64,000 bases of DNA, taken from positions 85,552,865 through 85,616,864 of the forward strand of contig OZ024903.1 in the NCBI GenBank assembly GCA_964017125.1, written 5' to 3'. The position numbers were made by a program, and so were the translations under genes. The notes under the pieces were generated by a model. The model worked only from the letters and a program-made list of their open reading frames with translations, was not told the DNA's origin and searched no databases. The DNA is from Flabesymbios commensalis. Lineage: Eukaryota > Annelida > Polychaeta > Terebellida > Flabelligeridae. Shown here one piece after another: positions 1-10,500 of this stretch. Numbering within the stretch: position 1 is the stretch's first letter; the number at the start of each line of letters is the position of its first letter.

Positions 1-74
1 TTGGTTTTCGGTGTTTAAAAAGTGGCTTGACATATATCAAGTGGTTTTCCATACTTTTAGGACTTGCATTGAAT

Positions 75-1560
75 ATTTGTGACATGATCAGACAACTTTG
101 TAAATTTGGTTAACCACCCTAGGCTAATAATAGGGCCTAAAAAAATTAATTGTTGGTTTCCGACTGGTTGTGAAAATAGAACACGGTAGGTGGCAATTTT
201 ATTTTATTTTTTTTCATTATTTTACTTTTTTTCTAAAATTAATTCAGGGTAGGTAGGAAAATTATTTTATTATTTTACATTACTTTTTCCTTAATTTCCT
301 TGCAAACATCGATACGGCTCAAGTATTAAAGGTTAAAGCCCCGAATTGAAATGAGAGGTTTAAACAGCTGACATCGTTATGGGCAGACCCATGCAGAATC
401 AGTCTACACGAATTGCCCAGTCACAGTTAATTTTGTGGAACCTTGTGATTTTGTCAGAGTCTTCCGAGAAAAAAAATTCTAGACTTTTATGTAGATCTAT
501 GTTCAAAATTTTAAAGGAGCTAGTCGAAATTCCTATGAATGACCGTTTAATCCCAGCAGATTAAAGAACATGTGGTGGGCACAATCAGGCCTATAAACAC
601 ATCAGAGCTAACACCACACTGGGACAAAATTATTTTCGGCATCGAACTATCGCTGATTGGAATTCTCTTCCGGCACCTGCCATAGAATAGAAAACTGTAG
701 CAGCGTTCAAGAGTCAGCTGGTCGCGACTAGATCTGCCAGCCTCTTTTCCCCCTTCCAGCCTGATACTCCACAATGAAGGGCTGCTGGAGTAACTGGTCT
801 ATACAAAGTTCTGTAGCATGTGTACCGCTATGTTATAAATTCTGGCTTACACATGTATGTTACAGTGTAAACACAACTCTGATCAGCACATGCATGCTTG
901 CCTGCCAAATTCTGGCGTGTCACCCAGTGACTAAAACCGATATAGGCTAACCTAGGCTTAGATGCCGTTGAAATCATGTTGCTGGATTTTTTTGGATCTT
1001 GGGATGTCGATCTTCACACCCAATGCCACTTTGAAAAACACTGAATGGCAAACAAGTCTTAGTTCAGCCATAGTCATAGCAAGGAGGTTGGTCATAGTGG
1101 TTGCCGCTAATAATTTGCATTTGAAACAGCTGTCGGTGCGCGTGAGCGTGTCGAAAGTGAGCTGTTCCGTATTTTCATTTTGTAAACAAACACGAGATAC
1201 ATATAATCCTTGCCGGGAGATAGTGACAGATCGACAATGACGAAAGGCCCTGGCAGCCTTATTCGAGGCTAGCTATCCCAAACAAACAAACAAACAAACA
1301 ACACATGACGATCGCCGAGTTTGCCGCTGCCTATAAACGGTCCCGTTTTCTTGTAAAGAGATTGCAAATACTTTTGCTGTAGCCTAACTGTTCAACGGCG
1401 GACGGTCGGCAATATTTTATTTTATATTTTTGACAGGCATAAAATTTACTGAGACGCAAACATCGGCAAAGGGTGGTAGGCAATCAGAAACCAATAATTA
1501 TTTTTTTTAGGCCTAGGGAGGCTAACAAAATTTTCGAAGTTGTCTGATCAAGTCACAAAT
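75..1560. repeat. Inverted-repeat pair enclosing a LINE relic
   Basis: The left arm (about 75-164) and the right arm (about 1482-1560) are imperfect reverse complements. Both contain the ATTTGTGAC/GATCAGACAACTT block and the GGCCTA-A-rich-GGTTTC block. The arrangement suggests a non-autonomous DNA transposon of about 1.5 kb, or two opposed copies of one repeat. I see no transposase reading frame between the arms and no clear target-site duplication. A short CAAA microsatellite lies at about 1279-1301. Confidence 0.55.
379..760 (+). mobile_element. Non-LTR retrotransposon (LINE) ORF2 C-terminal relic
   Basis: One forward frame reads through two stops and shows the C-terminal signature of CR1/Jockey/L2-type ORF2 proteins. 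First comes SRLLCRSMFKILKELVEIP, resembling the usual RL..MFKI...LVEIP block. It is followed by CGGHNQAYKHI, then FRHRTIADWNSLP and VAAFKSQL. The stops are at 562-564 and in the stretch after the WNSLP block. Only the extreme 3' end of the ORF survives; the reverse transcriptase core is absent, as expected for a 5'-truncated LINE. Clade assignment beyond this broad group is not possible from this piece. Family resemblance is from memory of the consensus, not a search. Confidence 0.72.
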
Positions 1561-1562
1561 AA

Positions 1563-2640
1563 GCCCAAAATATACATCTTGTGCTCCTGATGGCAATGCT
1601 TTTTATTTTGTCTTGATTGGTTATGTAGTTTTTTAGTTATACATTCATTATATAGCAGCCCTCCTGATTTTTGTCAACCCCATTTTTTTTAAATTGTATA
1701 CTATTTTCAAATGAACACTATTTTATTAATATTTATTGTCCATCTAAGAAATTTGGCAAATGTAATCATAAAATTTGGAGATATGAATTGGCATAGTTCA
1801 TCCTAAAAGGCGAATTTAGCTTGTTTGCCTTTTCTGTTTTCTACACAACTTTTTCATGTATTTCACAGTCAACGTGCCAATATATGGTCTATAATCTCAT
1901 TTGACATAACAACATGATGGCAACTGTAATATCTTTCCAAATATATTCTTCTTTTTGAAATAACATAATAATTGAAGGTGCATGGACACTAGGCGTAAAG
2001 GCGTAAATCAGGACACAAAATAATAACACCTCAAAAACATGACTTTTTTAAATGCTTGTGAATTTTAAATATTTTTTTGTCCCAAATTTTAGATTTAGAT
2101 GATTAATCTTTACACTGTTGCATAAAATTTGCAGCACTAAGTAATATTTGGCAGGGTTTTTCTTCACAAAAACATCCGATGAACAACTGATACTAAAAGC
2201 TATTATATTACAAAATCAATCTGTTAACAGGTTAAACTATCTTTAACCCACAAATGGGAAGTCACCACAAAACAAAACAAACCAAAAATTTTTTTTTTTT
2301 TTTTTCTTAAATTGATAATTTTTTTGTTTTTTTTATGGAAATTACTTGGCCACCACAGCAGGCTGAGCTTGGTGCATTTGGGCGACCAAATCCAACCATA
2401 GCAGTGTAACATGTGTAAGGGCTAATGATGCTGTTTGGTAAGCACACAAATAAATTAGTAATATGACAAAATGTGGCATGCCAGGGCAGTCTAGACAAAT
2501 CAGCTCAAAACACACATTTCAGGGCCTTATCGTGTTTGTGATGCTGACCTTTTGCCAACCCTACTAATAATATTGGTCAAGATAAGAATTTGCAGAAAAA
2601 TCTAAGAAAACTGGCTCCGGGCTCAAAATTGGACTAAATT
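1563..2640. other. No gene seen; AT-rich noncoding
   Basis: This stretch has homopolymer runs (for example at about 2288-2305) and no reading frame with recognisable protein features on either strand. I see no strong repeat structure here. Confidence 0.6.
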
Positions 2641-2680
2641 TCCACTTGTCCATGAAATTGACTAGTCCTTCCCAAAAATA

Positions 2681-2985
2681 TTACTTGTCCTTCTCAATAA
2701 TTGTCAAACAGGGGCACTCGTCCAGTAAGACAAGCTCGTTAAAACCTAACTCGTCCTTCCCAGATTGTTGGTCGTCTTGGAGCGATCGGACGAGGCCAAT
2801 TTCGAGCCCTGAGGCCATAGCCATATGTCATCTGGTCTACTCCTGAGGCTGAGGCTCCCTGGCCGGCGTATTATTAACAATGTCAATGACCGTCAATAAC
2901 AACGTCTCGCTCTGAGTTAGGTTTTAATGAGCTTGTCCCACTGGACAAGTGCCCCTGTTTGACAATTATTAAGAAAAACAAGTAG
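2681..2985. repeat. Inverted-repeat (MITE-like) element
   Basis: The arms at 2681-2752 and 2914-2985 are about 72 bp each and match as reverse complements with few mismatches. They share the block GACAAGTGCCCCTGTTTGAC and its complement. The spacer is about 160 bp. It is noncoding; the element ends may extend a little beyond the arms. Confidence 0.7.
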
Positions 2986-3156
2986 ACACGTTTTTTCTAA
3001 ATTTGACAAATTTGAACCCTGGAATGGTATTTATCCATTTTATTAATGTATGCAGTTTCTTTTTATGATATTTGAAGGGTCCTTATAAATCACATAAAAA
3101 AAAAAAAAATGATAATTGATGAAATTTAAATATTGAGCCTGTTCGAGCACTTCAAA

Positions 3157-3869
3157 GTACCCGGGGCTATTTTGCAACCCCATACCGGGGCTATTTTGCC
3201 ACCCCTTCAGAGCCTCATTTTCGGTCCGATATAAAAACGGACTTGACCACTAGACTCACTGACCCCTAAAAACTATATAAATATTTACATTTACTGGTTT
3301 AAGGCACTTATTTTAATAATTGAATAACTTTCCTGTAAAATAATGACTTTTTCACTAAATATTTTATGTTATGTTTGTATGGTGCATTTACCTGAATCTA
3401 TGTAATATATTAAATGGAATGATAAAAAGGTCTACAGACTGTCTAATTAATTTGATTTTTATTCGATTAGCTTCTCAATTATATTATTGTGAAATGAAAA
3501 ATATTGATATGGCAAAATATTTCTATTTGGATTCTGACAAATGGTTTTAATTCACAAAATATGATCAAAATTAGCTCCAGTGGCGAAATAGCCCCGGTAT
3601 TTTGCCACCATACATTTTTATTCAATAGTTCTATTAATAAAGGCTAAATACAAACTATGCTAAGTAGATCTATGCAATTTTGCGACCATACATCTTTATT
3701 TAATAGTTCTATTAATAAAGGCTAAATACAAACTATGCTAAGTATGCAAATACCTTACACAACCACCCTCATTCATGACACTTTATATCCCCACTAAAAA
3801 AGCAGGCTTAATACAGCGATAAAAAATATGTATAAAATAGGGTGGCAAAATAGCCCCGGATTACGGTAC
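3157..3869. mobile_element. TIR element with CCGGGGCTATTTTGC ends
   Basis: The left end carries GTACCCGGGGCTATTTTGC and repeats CCGGGGCTATTTTGC at about 3186. The right end carries the reverse complement GCAAAATAGCCCCGG at 3845-3859, with another copy near 3583-3605. Inside is a direct repeat of about 82 bp (about 3605-3665 and 3686-3741 share a block around CTATTAATAAAGGC). It has no coding capacity and looks like a non-autonomous DNA transposon of about 0.7 kb. Confidence 0.62.
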
Positions 3870-4259
3870 AATAAAAACTCTTTCCCTTTCAAATAGGAAA
3901 AAAACTTTATAGTGTTTCTGTTAGACTGTTATTCAACTCTCAATTTCTTGCACAAAAAATGCTAGACTAGCTTGTGAGAATATTTATGAAATCGGCCCTA
4001 TTATCGCTCATATTTTTGGAGACGGAAACAGACACTGACAGTGTATTCTGTGCTCCTCGTAACGTTGCCGTTGGGCTTACAAAAAAATTATTTCTTGTTG
4101 TGAACTTTAACTTTAGTGTAACTGATTTATATTTATTTTTCTTCTATATTGATGAAACAACAACATATGTACATAGCTTTAGTACAATTGAACCCGATTG
4201 TGAACTTCCTTTAAATTTTATTTTAGAAACAACAACACTACACTGATAACAACTGTCGT

Positions 4260-4479
4260 CAAAATGGGCGCTGAAAGATTCAGATAGGGCCTAGAGTCTA
4301 GGGCCTAGATCTGTAAAACGCAGTGACGTCATTTGGTGAAAACAAGGTTATATAACGTACACCCCCTCCCCCATAACCTTGTTTTCACCGAGTGACGTCA
4401 CTGCGTTTTACAGATCTAAGCCCTATAGATATGAGATATAGACTCTAGGCCCTATCTGAATCTTTCAGCGCCCATTTTG
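4260..4479. mobile_element. Foldback MITE, about 220 bp
   Basis: Two arms of about 95-105 bp (from 4260 and back from 4479) are close reverse complements. The termini are CAAAATGGGCGCTGAAAG and its complement, and the inner arms include GTAAAACGCAGTGACGTCA. A short spacer of C-rich sequence separates them. The arms differ by a few substitutions and a small insertion. Confidence 0.78.
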
Positions 4480-4574
4480 TATAAGAACCCTCCCCCATAC
4501 TTCATTGTATTAGCCAGCTCGGTGAAAACATCACCTCATTATATGGATTCTCCCGGTTACCCCCTAATATCCTT

Positions 4575-4880
4575 GCCCTAGGGTAGTGGTTAGCACCGCT
4601 GCCTTTCATGCCAGAGTTCGGGGTTCGGTTCCCGGTCTCGGCGGTTTGAAAGAACAAAAAATGTTTCTTCCCCATCCACGTGTGAAGGTCAGTATTGCGG
4701 GGAGTCTTCGTGACCGAGAGGTAGCGTGCTCGGCCTCAGACCTCCAGGGCTGGAATTTCGAATCCTGTGTCTGGAGGACAGTGTCATCTCAATCATCTCA
4801 TCATCCTCAGGAGGTTCTCATGGCCCAGTTTAGCCTATATGTGCACAAAGGTGGCCTAAAGCCCGATTCATTTCATTTCC
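4575..4880 (+). mobile_element. Dimeric tRNA-derived SINE, near full length
   Basis: Two tRNA-like heads lie in tandem. Head 1 (about 4584-4650) has GTAGTGGTTAGCACCGCTG (A-box-like) and GGTTCGGTTCCC (B-box-like). Head 2 (about 4710-4785) has GAGAGGTAGCGTGCTCGG and ATTTCGAATCCTG (B-box-like). A spacer of about 60 bp joins them. The tail region TTTAGCCTATATGTGCAC leads to a 3' end of repeated CATTT. A short inverted copy of the 3' end lies at 4905-4938. Other copies in the window are at 9.8, 21.4, 40.6 and 49.3 kb. These are pol III-type promoter relics, not tRNA genes. Confidence 0.8.
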
Positions 4881-4938
4881 AAGACTGCATGTGCCTACAT
4901 GATGTAAATGAAATGAATCGGGCTTTAAGCCACCTTTA

Positions 4939-5620
4939 CAATACTGACAATAGCCTACTGACATGATGTACATTTAGGAAGTCATAGACGAACGAATATT
5001 TTTTGAAGTGGCTATTATTTACCAATAGACCCTATTACCTTGCAGATGTAAAGTAATGCGACTGGGGAACAACCACATAGATTAGCCTACGAGTATAGAA
5101 TGCATAGTGAAAATGACCTAGAGGAAATTATCTGGTTCCATTGATAACAAATTGAGGCTAGCTGACTACGTAGACACTGCTGTAAATAGGCGCTAGTAAA
5201 ACCGCATCTTGAAAATGGTCATATAATCTGGCCGTTATGTTTTAAAACAGATTTAAGCAAGGTTGAAAATCCACAGAGACGGATGGCCAAACTCATAGCA
5301 CATATTCGAGACTTATAGAGTACTATCGGTCCTAAAGTTGCCATCTATGGCATACCGGAGATGTCGAGGTGACATGATGGAGCTTTGTAAGCTTTTACCG
5401 GGAAATATAGCACCAATGAGGGACTAGAGTCTATTAACAGTTATTGAAACAACCTGAAGCTAGAGCTTATAATTTATATCGTCTCCTTGGCTATAAAAGG
5501 GTGTATCTGCCACTGTGTAAAGTACACCCTTTCATATCCAATTGCACGATATATATATATATATATTTAAAGGCAAAATATGTAGTTATGATGGCTGAGT
5601 ACCGGGTACTGATAGGCCTA
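4939..5620. other. No gene seen; noncoding
   Basis: There is no recognisable coding sequence. It contains a TATAAAAGG-TATCTGCCAC motif at about 5493-5513, also seen at 34.1 kb, and a short TA run at about 5549-5565. Confidence 0.55.
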
Positions 5621-5623
5621 CAG

Positions 5624-5719
5624 CCCAGCAAACACGAGGCATGTCACATTGTCTCTTTGGTGTTGATTTACCGTCTGCGACATTAACCGAACATCAAACC
5701 AACACTCGTGTCTGCTGGG
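5624..5719. mobile_element. CCCAGCA-ended palindromic MITE
   Basis: It starts CCCAGCAAACACGAGGC and ends CTCGTGTCTGCTGGG, with a centre around CCGTCTGCGACATT. It belongs to the roughly 110-bp palindromic family found throughout the window; the better copies are at 15768, 28138 and 48934. Confidence 0.75.
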
Positions 5720-6195
5720 TACATTGGCACGGAGGTGAATTGACGCCCCTTTATTGGAGTGTTAGCTATTAATACATTTTACTTAATGTACACAAATCCT
5801 TTCAAGTTTAGCCTTATGCTTATCAGCACAATACAATAATTATTTACTGAATAAATAAGTTATGTGTTTTATCATTTATTCCCAATGTAGGCCTATATCA
5901 TAGCCATATCGCTATCACCGTCTTACTATATCACATCACCATTGTCATAGCCACCAGGACCACAATCGTCATTATTATCACAGTCATTGTACACTCTTTT
6001 TATTGCATATAAGCAGAAATACATAATACCGATTATGTATTTCTGATATAAGCTAATTTAAATATATAAAAAATGATAATAATTTCTTATAACCGTCTCT
6101 TTTAACCCAACTTGAATGATAATCATAACCATTTTATTAAAATTTTATATGTGATATTGATGACATGATGGATTGAACACTACTAAATATTTATA

Positions 6196-6196
<1 letters not shown>

Positions 6197-6239
<43 letters not shown>

Positions 6240-6265
6240 GTACTACTACTACTAGGCCTACTATT
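6197..6265. repeat. (CTA)n microsatellite
   Basis: About 70 bp of CTA/TAC triplets with one AGT interruption and a TAGGCCTA at the right side. It creates a spurious polyvaline frame on the minus strand. Confidence 0.95.
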
Positions 6266-6271
6266 ACTACT

Positions 6272-6380
6272 CCCAGCAAACACAGATAATTCGCCCAATG
6301 CTGTTTCAATGTTGATCCACCGTCTTCGACGTTGGCCCAAGATTGAAACGGCATTGGGTAAATACCCCGTGTTTGCTGGG
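6272..6380. mobile_element. CCCAGCA-ended palindromic MITE
   Basis: A 109-bp copy beginning CCCAGCAAACACAG and ending CGTGTTTGCTGGG, with the centre CCACCGTCTTCGACGTTGG. It sits directly beside the CTA microsatellite. Confidence 0.82.
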
Positions 6381-7255
6381 CTACAACTGCTAGGCTACTT
6401 CCATATCATAAAATTAAAAATGGCCGTCATGGAATCAATACAATTATCATAACTTTCTCAATAGTTGAGCCAGAGACTTGATTTTTTTCACCAAACCATA
6501 TATTTTGGTTATCAAGGAACACACAAAATAACGATACTGTCCCTAATTTGGTTATACTTAAAATGCTATAATTAACACTTAGATGACAGATTTCGCAGTA
6601 GTCATAGTGCTGATTGCATGTATAGTTGCACACCTATTCATTACGCACTCAGTACACACCACCCATAAACTGATAAACGTGAAGTTTTACATGGCGTTTT
6701 TGATATAACCTTCACGTTATGATCTTCCTGCCTTTTTGGGCAGTATCCATGCAGTATAATCCACAACTTCAAACCATGTCAACCTTCATACACTGGCCCA
6801 ATTATGTAGAAATATTTGGCGATTGAAGCCCAAACTGATGCTACACGCTGTTGCATAATAGTAATTTTGCTTGTTCAATTGCGCCTTGAGGAGGGCGGGT
6901 GTAATAAGGGATAACTTCGATGGTAATAACTCCTCCCGACATTAGCACTGCTCTTTTTGTTGGAATGATAGCCGCCTGATGACTGCACCACTAACAATGT
7001 TGAAATTGATAAAAATATATTTTCAATATGTTTTGCTAGTTTGACCTTGAAATAACTTTGATGTGACCTTAACATGACCTTGGTGTTATGCACCGGTAAG
7101 GCACAAATCCTTCCCATGTTAATATTTGATCCGAAACTAAGATCCTGCTGGTGTCTTCAGACGGAACTGACCGTACAAAATATGTTGTATTCAACGGTGG
7201 TGATGCAGTTGTGGCCAGGAGCTCAGCGTTAAAAGGGTTAGATAGATGCTACGAT
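6381..7255. other. 3' flank of the P450 gene; no other gene seen
   Basis: Noncoding sequence downstream, in gene orientation, of the P450 stop codon. No recognisable protein or repeat was identified. Confidence 0.5.
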
Positions 7256-7261
7256 TTTATT
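7256..7261 (-). promoter_or_regulatory. Polyadenylation signal AATAAA of the P450 gene
   Basis: TTTATT on the plus strand reads AATAAA on the minus strand, about 50 bp after the stop codon at 7309-7311. Placement is as expected for a compact 3' UTR. The cleavage site itself cannot be seen. Confidence 0.6.
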
Positions 7262-7308
7262 AATGGCATTAAGACTATGCCATGTTTGCATATTTGTGAC
7301 ATGAATCT

Positions 7309-7537
7309 TTAAAGAGTTGAATTGCTAAGTGTCCTTGGTTTTACTACCATTTTATATCTGGGTGGATTGTCAATAGTGGTGTGGCCATAATCAGCTGATC
7401 TGTACGACACCAGCTTAGTGCCATCTGGTGAATTGAATGTGAAGTTTTGATTCAGTGTGACAATGAGCATGAACAATCTGTTGACAGCAAGTTGTTTTCC
7501 AAGGCAAACTCGAGGACCAGCACCAAACGGAACAGCC
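7309..7537 (-). CDS. P450 exon 6 (heme-binding, residues 438-513)
   Basis: 229 bp after a polypyrimidine tract and the acceptor TTGCAG. It completes Gln438, then gives AVPFGAGPRVCLGKQLA with the heme-ligand cysteine, and ends KPRTLSNSTL before the stop. Canonical FxxGxRxCxG is intact. Confidence 0.94.
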
Positions 7538-10500
7538 CTGCAAGGAAAAAACGGAACATTCAATTAAAGTTTTTTTTATATAGGCTGCTGTATAGGTTTG
7601 AAAAATTATTGTATTGTAGTCTACCAATGGCACTATAACTGTTATATGAATAAGATATAAAACAAAAAATTATGTAAAATTACGTAAACGTATAATGAAC
7701 CAAGCTTATAAGGCTTATGGTGAAAACCAAAACACTCACCAGGCCAAAAAAACGAGTGTCAGATATTAACAAACAATTAGCCATATTTACCATTATTTTT
7801 GATCTAGTATCGGGATACGTTTTTACCAACTTGTCTAACTAGCTACATGTACCACACCAATCAACCATGATCCCGCCATGATCTATATTAGGTGCTGTGT
7901 AAACTATGCATTGAGGATTTTAGTGTAATTGTATTTTTTGTTCAATCTTATTGAAGGAGCTTCACACAATACTGCAGCCCAAAGAGCAGCTTCAAATAAT
8001 CTAGTGTCACTGGTATTTATTTGTTTACGTTTTTTTTGCTATCAAATGAAAATACCATGTTATTCTAATTATTTTACTTCGAGGCCACTATGATTAGGCC
8101 CACAACCAAATCTAATGGGCAGAAAAAACCATTTGGGAACTAAAACTTTGGAAACGTTAACAAGGGCGACCAAAACACGACCATAATTTCTGATAAAGTT
8201 ATTGAGGGCCATTCTGGATAAGTGGAACAATGTTTTGTTTGTCTTCTGAAATGAACTTTTTTTTCTAATTTGGCAACGACATTATCGTGAAGTATTATCG
8301 GTAGTTTATCGCTGGTTTATTACATCATTGGTTGTAACAGCTACCACCCAATGACCACGCTAAGAGAAAAAAACATGTTTTCTAATGCGCGGCCTAACCC
8401 TTTAACCGCCGGTGTCGCATATATTCGGGTTTTCATTTTTTATTAGCACATTAAATACCACATTTTATATATGTTAAAGGTAAAATGTGACATCAACCAG
8501 CAATATTTAAAAATAGCTGACCTCCATTTTTGTCAAGTCTGAATAATTTTCACTTACTTGAAGTTGTGGATCGCGTCAGCGAGACACAACTTCAAGTGGG
8601 TGAAAATTCAAATTGAATAATTTGGCGGTTAAAGGGTTATTCTAATGCGCGCGCTTATCGAAAATAGACGGGGAAAAGTAGTGGCCTAAGATAGTGTGTA
8701 TTATCACTGCTAAGATTATATTCACTACTTTCATACATAATATTGTATACATACTGAGTTCGTGTAGGATGGTCTGGCGGTAGAATTTTACCATCCGAGT
8801 CTAAGAATCGTTCAGGATTGAAGCATTTTGGCTCATTCCAATACTGGTCATCCATATGAGATCCCACAACGTAAGGAAGTACCTGGAATTGTGAGACATA
8901 AATGTTACTTCTGTTATCCATCATTTATCTATCAAATCTGTATTTTTTTCATTTTATGCTGGCATTGTTGACACTATATTTACAGTTTCAAACACGCACA
9001 ACATTACCCTTGTTATAAACTAGTGGATATCCATATACATATAAAACAATTCACGATACCATTAACGCATTATGATAGTATAGTTATAAAGAATATATAT
9101 ACCAAATATAAACAAGATAAACTACAGGTCTACTATTATTGCTATGACATATAAAACATGCGTATACATGTAATGACGCCATTTCGTTAAATAATCCACC
9201 TGGCTTATTTCACATCGCAGGAGGCCTGCATTGATAGACCGGTCTCACAATTTCGGCAAAAATGTAATTTGTTATGGCAAAAATACATAACCAGAAATTA
9301 CTTTTTTTATTTGAATTAATAAATAAATTAATAATTAAATTAAAGTTAAAAAGTGGAGGTTACTGTGTCAGAGCCTTGCATCATTCACGCATTGTCACAT
9401 TCATTCGCTTATTCATCATTTGTTTGCTTAATCATTCGTTTATTCCTTCATTTGTTTAGGCCCATATTCATTATTGTTTATTCAGTAATTCGTTTATTCT
9501 TTCACTCGTTTATTCATTCATTGGTTCATGTATTCATTAATTCGTTCATTCATTCACTCTTGCTTTCATTTGTTCTTACTTTCATCCGATTTTTCTTTCA
9601 TTTTTTTCTTGCTTTCATTCATTTGATGGCAGTCTATTGGAGGCCCGACGTCTACGAGGTTAGCCTAGTATTACTTCAATATTGTTCTAGTGTCTGCTGG
9701 ACCAAAAAACCCCATGCTAATAAACGTTTTTATGCAAGTCACGTCTCACTTGAGATCAAATGAAATGAAATGAATCGGGCTTTAGGCCACCTGTGTGCAC
9801 ATATAGGCTAAACTGGGCCAGGAGAACCTCCTGAGGATGGTGAGATGACACAGACACAGGATTCGAAATTCGAACCCTGGCGGTCTGAGGCCGAGCACGC
9901 TGGTTGTAGGAGAATTAAGTCTGTTTTCAGGGATGTAAAATGATGCTTTAATGCATCATCGTGATGACTTAAAGGGTTTCAAATCAACAATGGACTAGCT
10001 TTTCACGTTCCGCTAGTGGCGTGACTCCCAAATAACAGTTAATGTGAATAATATCTCGCATGGAGGGCGGGTCTTTAGTGGTTACGCCAAATGCCTGTCA
10101 CGTCGTGTCCTCTGTGGCGGTATTCAGACTGTGCACTGGTAAGATATTCTGGCAGTATTGACGAGCCTCTGTAACCGAATCATAGGTTTGGAAGGCAGTT
10201 TCGTCTAAATCATCTCCCCATTATCAGGATGCTCCATGCCCAGCTTAGCATGTACTGTTATAATTAGCAAATGTAGGCCCTACTTATGATGAAATAAGAA
10301 TACATTACGAACGGTTCAGTGTCATAGAATATGTTGATATTGTTGAATCACACATGTATTTCTTTAACTGAAAGCCTACATCTCAGTGACCCAGTAAACA
10401 TCAGACGTTGAGCCGATGCTCGTCCACCGTCTGCAATGCTGGCCCAACTATGTACCACAATTATTTATGAATGTTAGCACATTTATGAATGTTGCGGCAC

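Noticed and set aside
962-1240. 92-residue forward frame
   Set aside because: No recognisable domain, inside the inverted-repeat region; probably chance.
4584-4785. tRNA genes
   Set aside because: The two tRNA-like heads lack a foldable cloverleaf and are embedded in a repeated SINE.
4586-4966. 126-residue frame
   Set aside because: It lies entirely over the dimeric SINE and its tail.
6145-6354. Polyvaline frame on the minus strand
   Set aside because: Translation of the CTA microsatellite.
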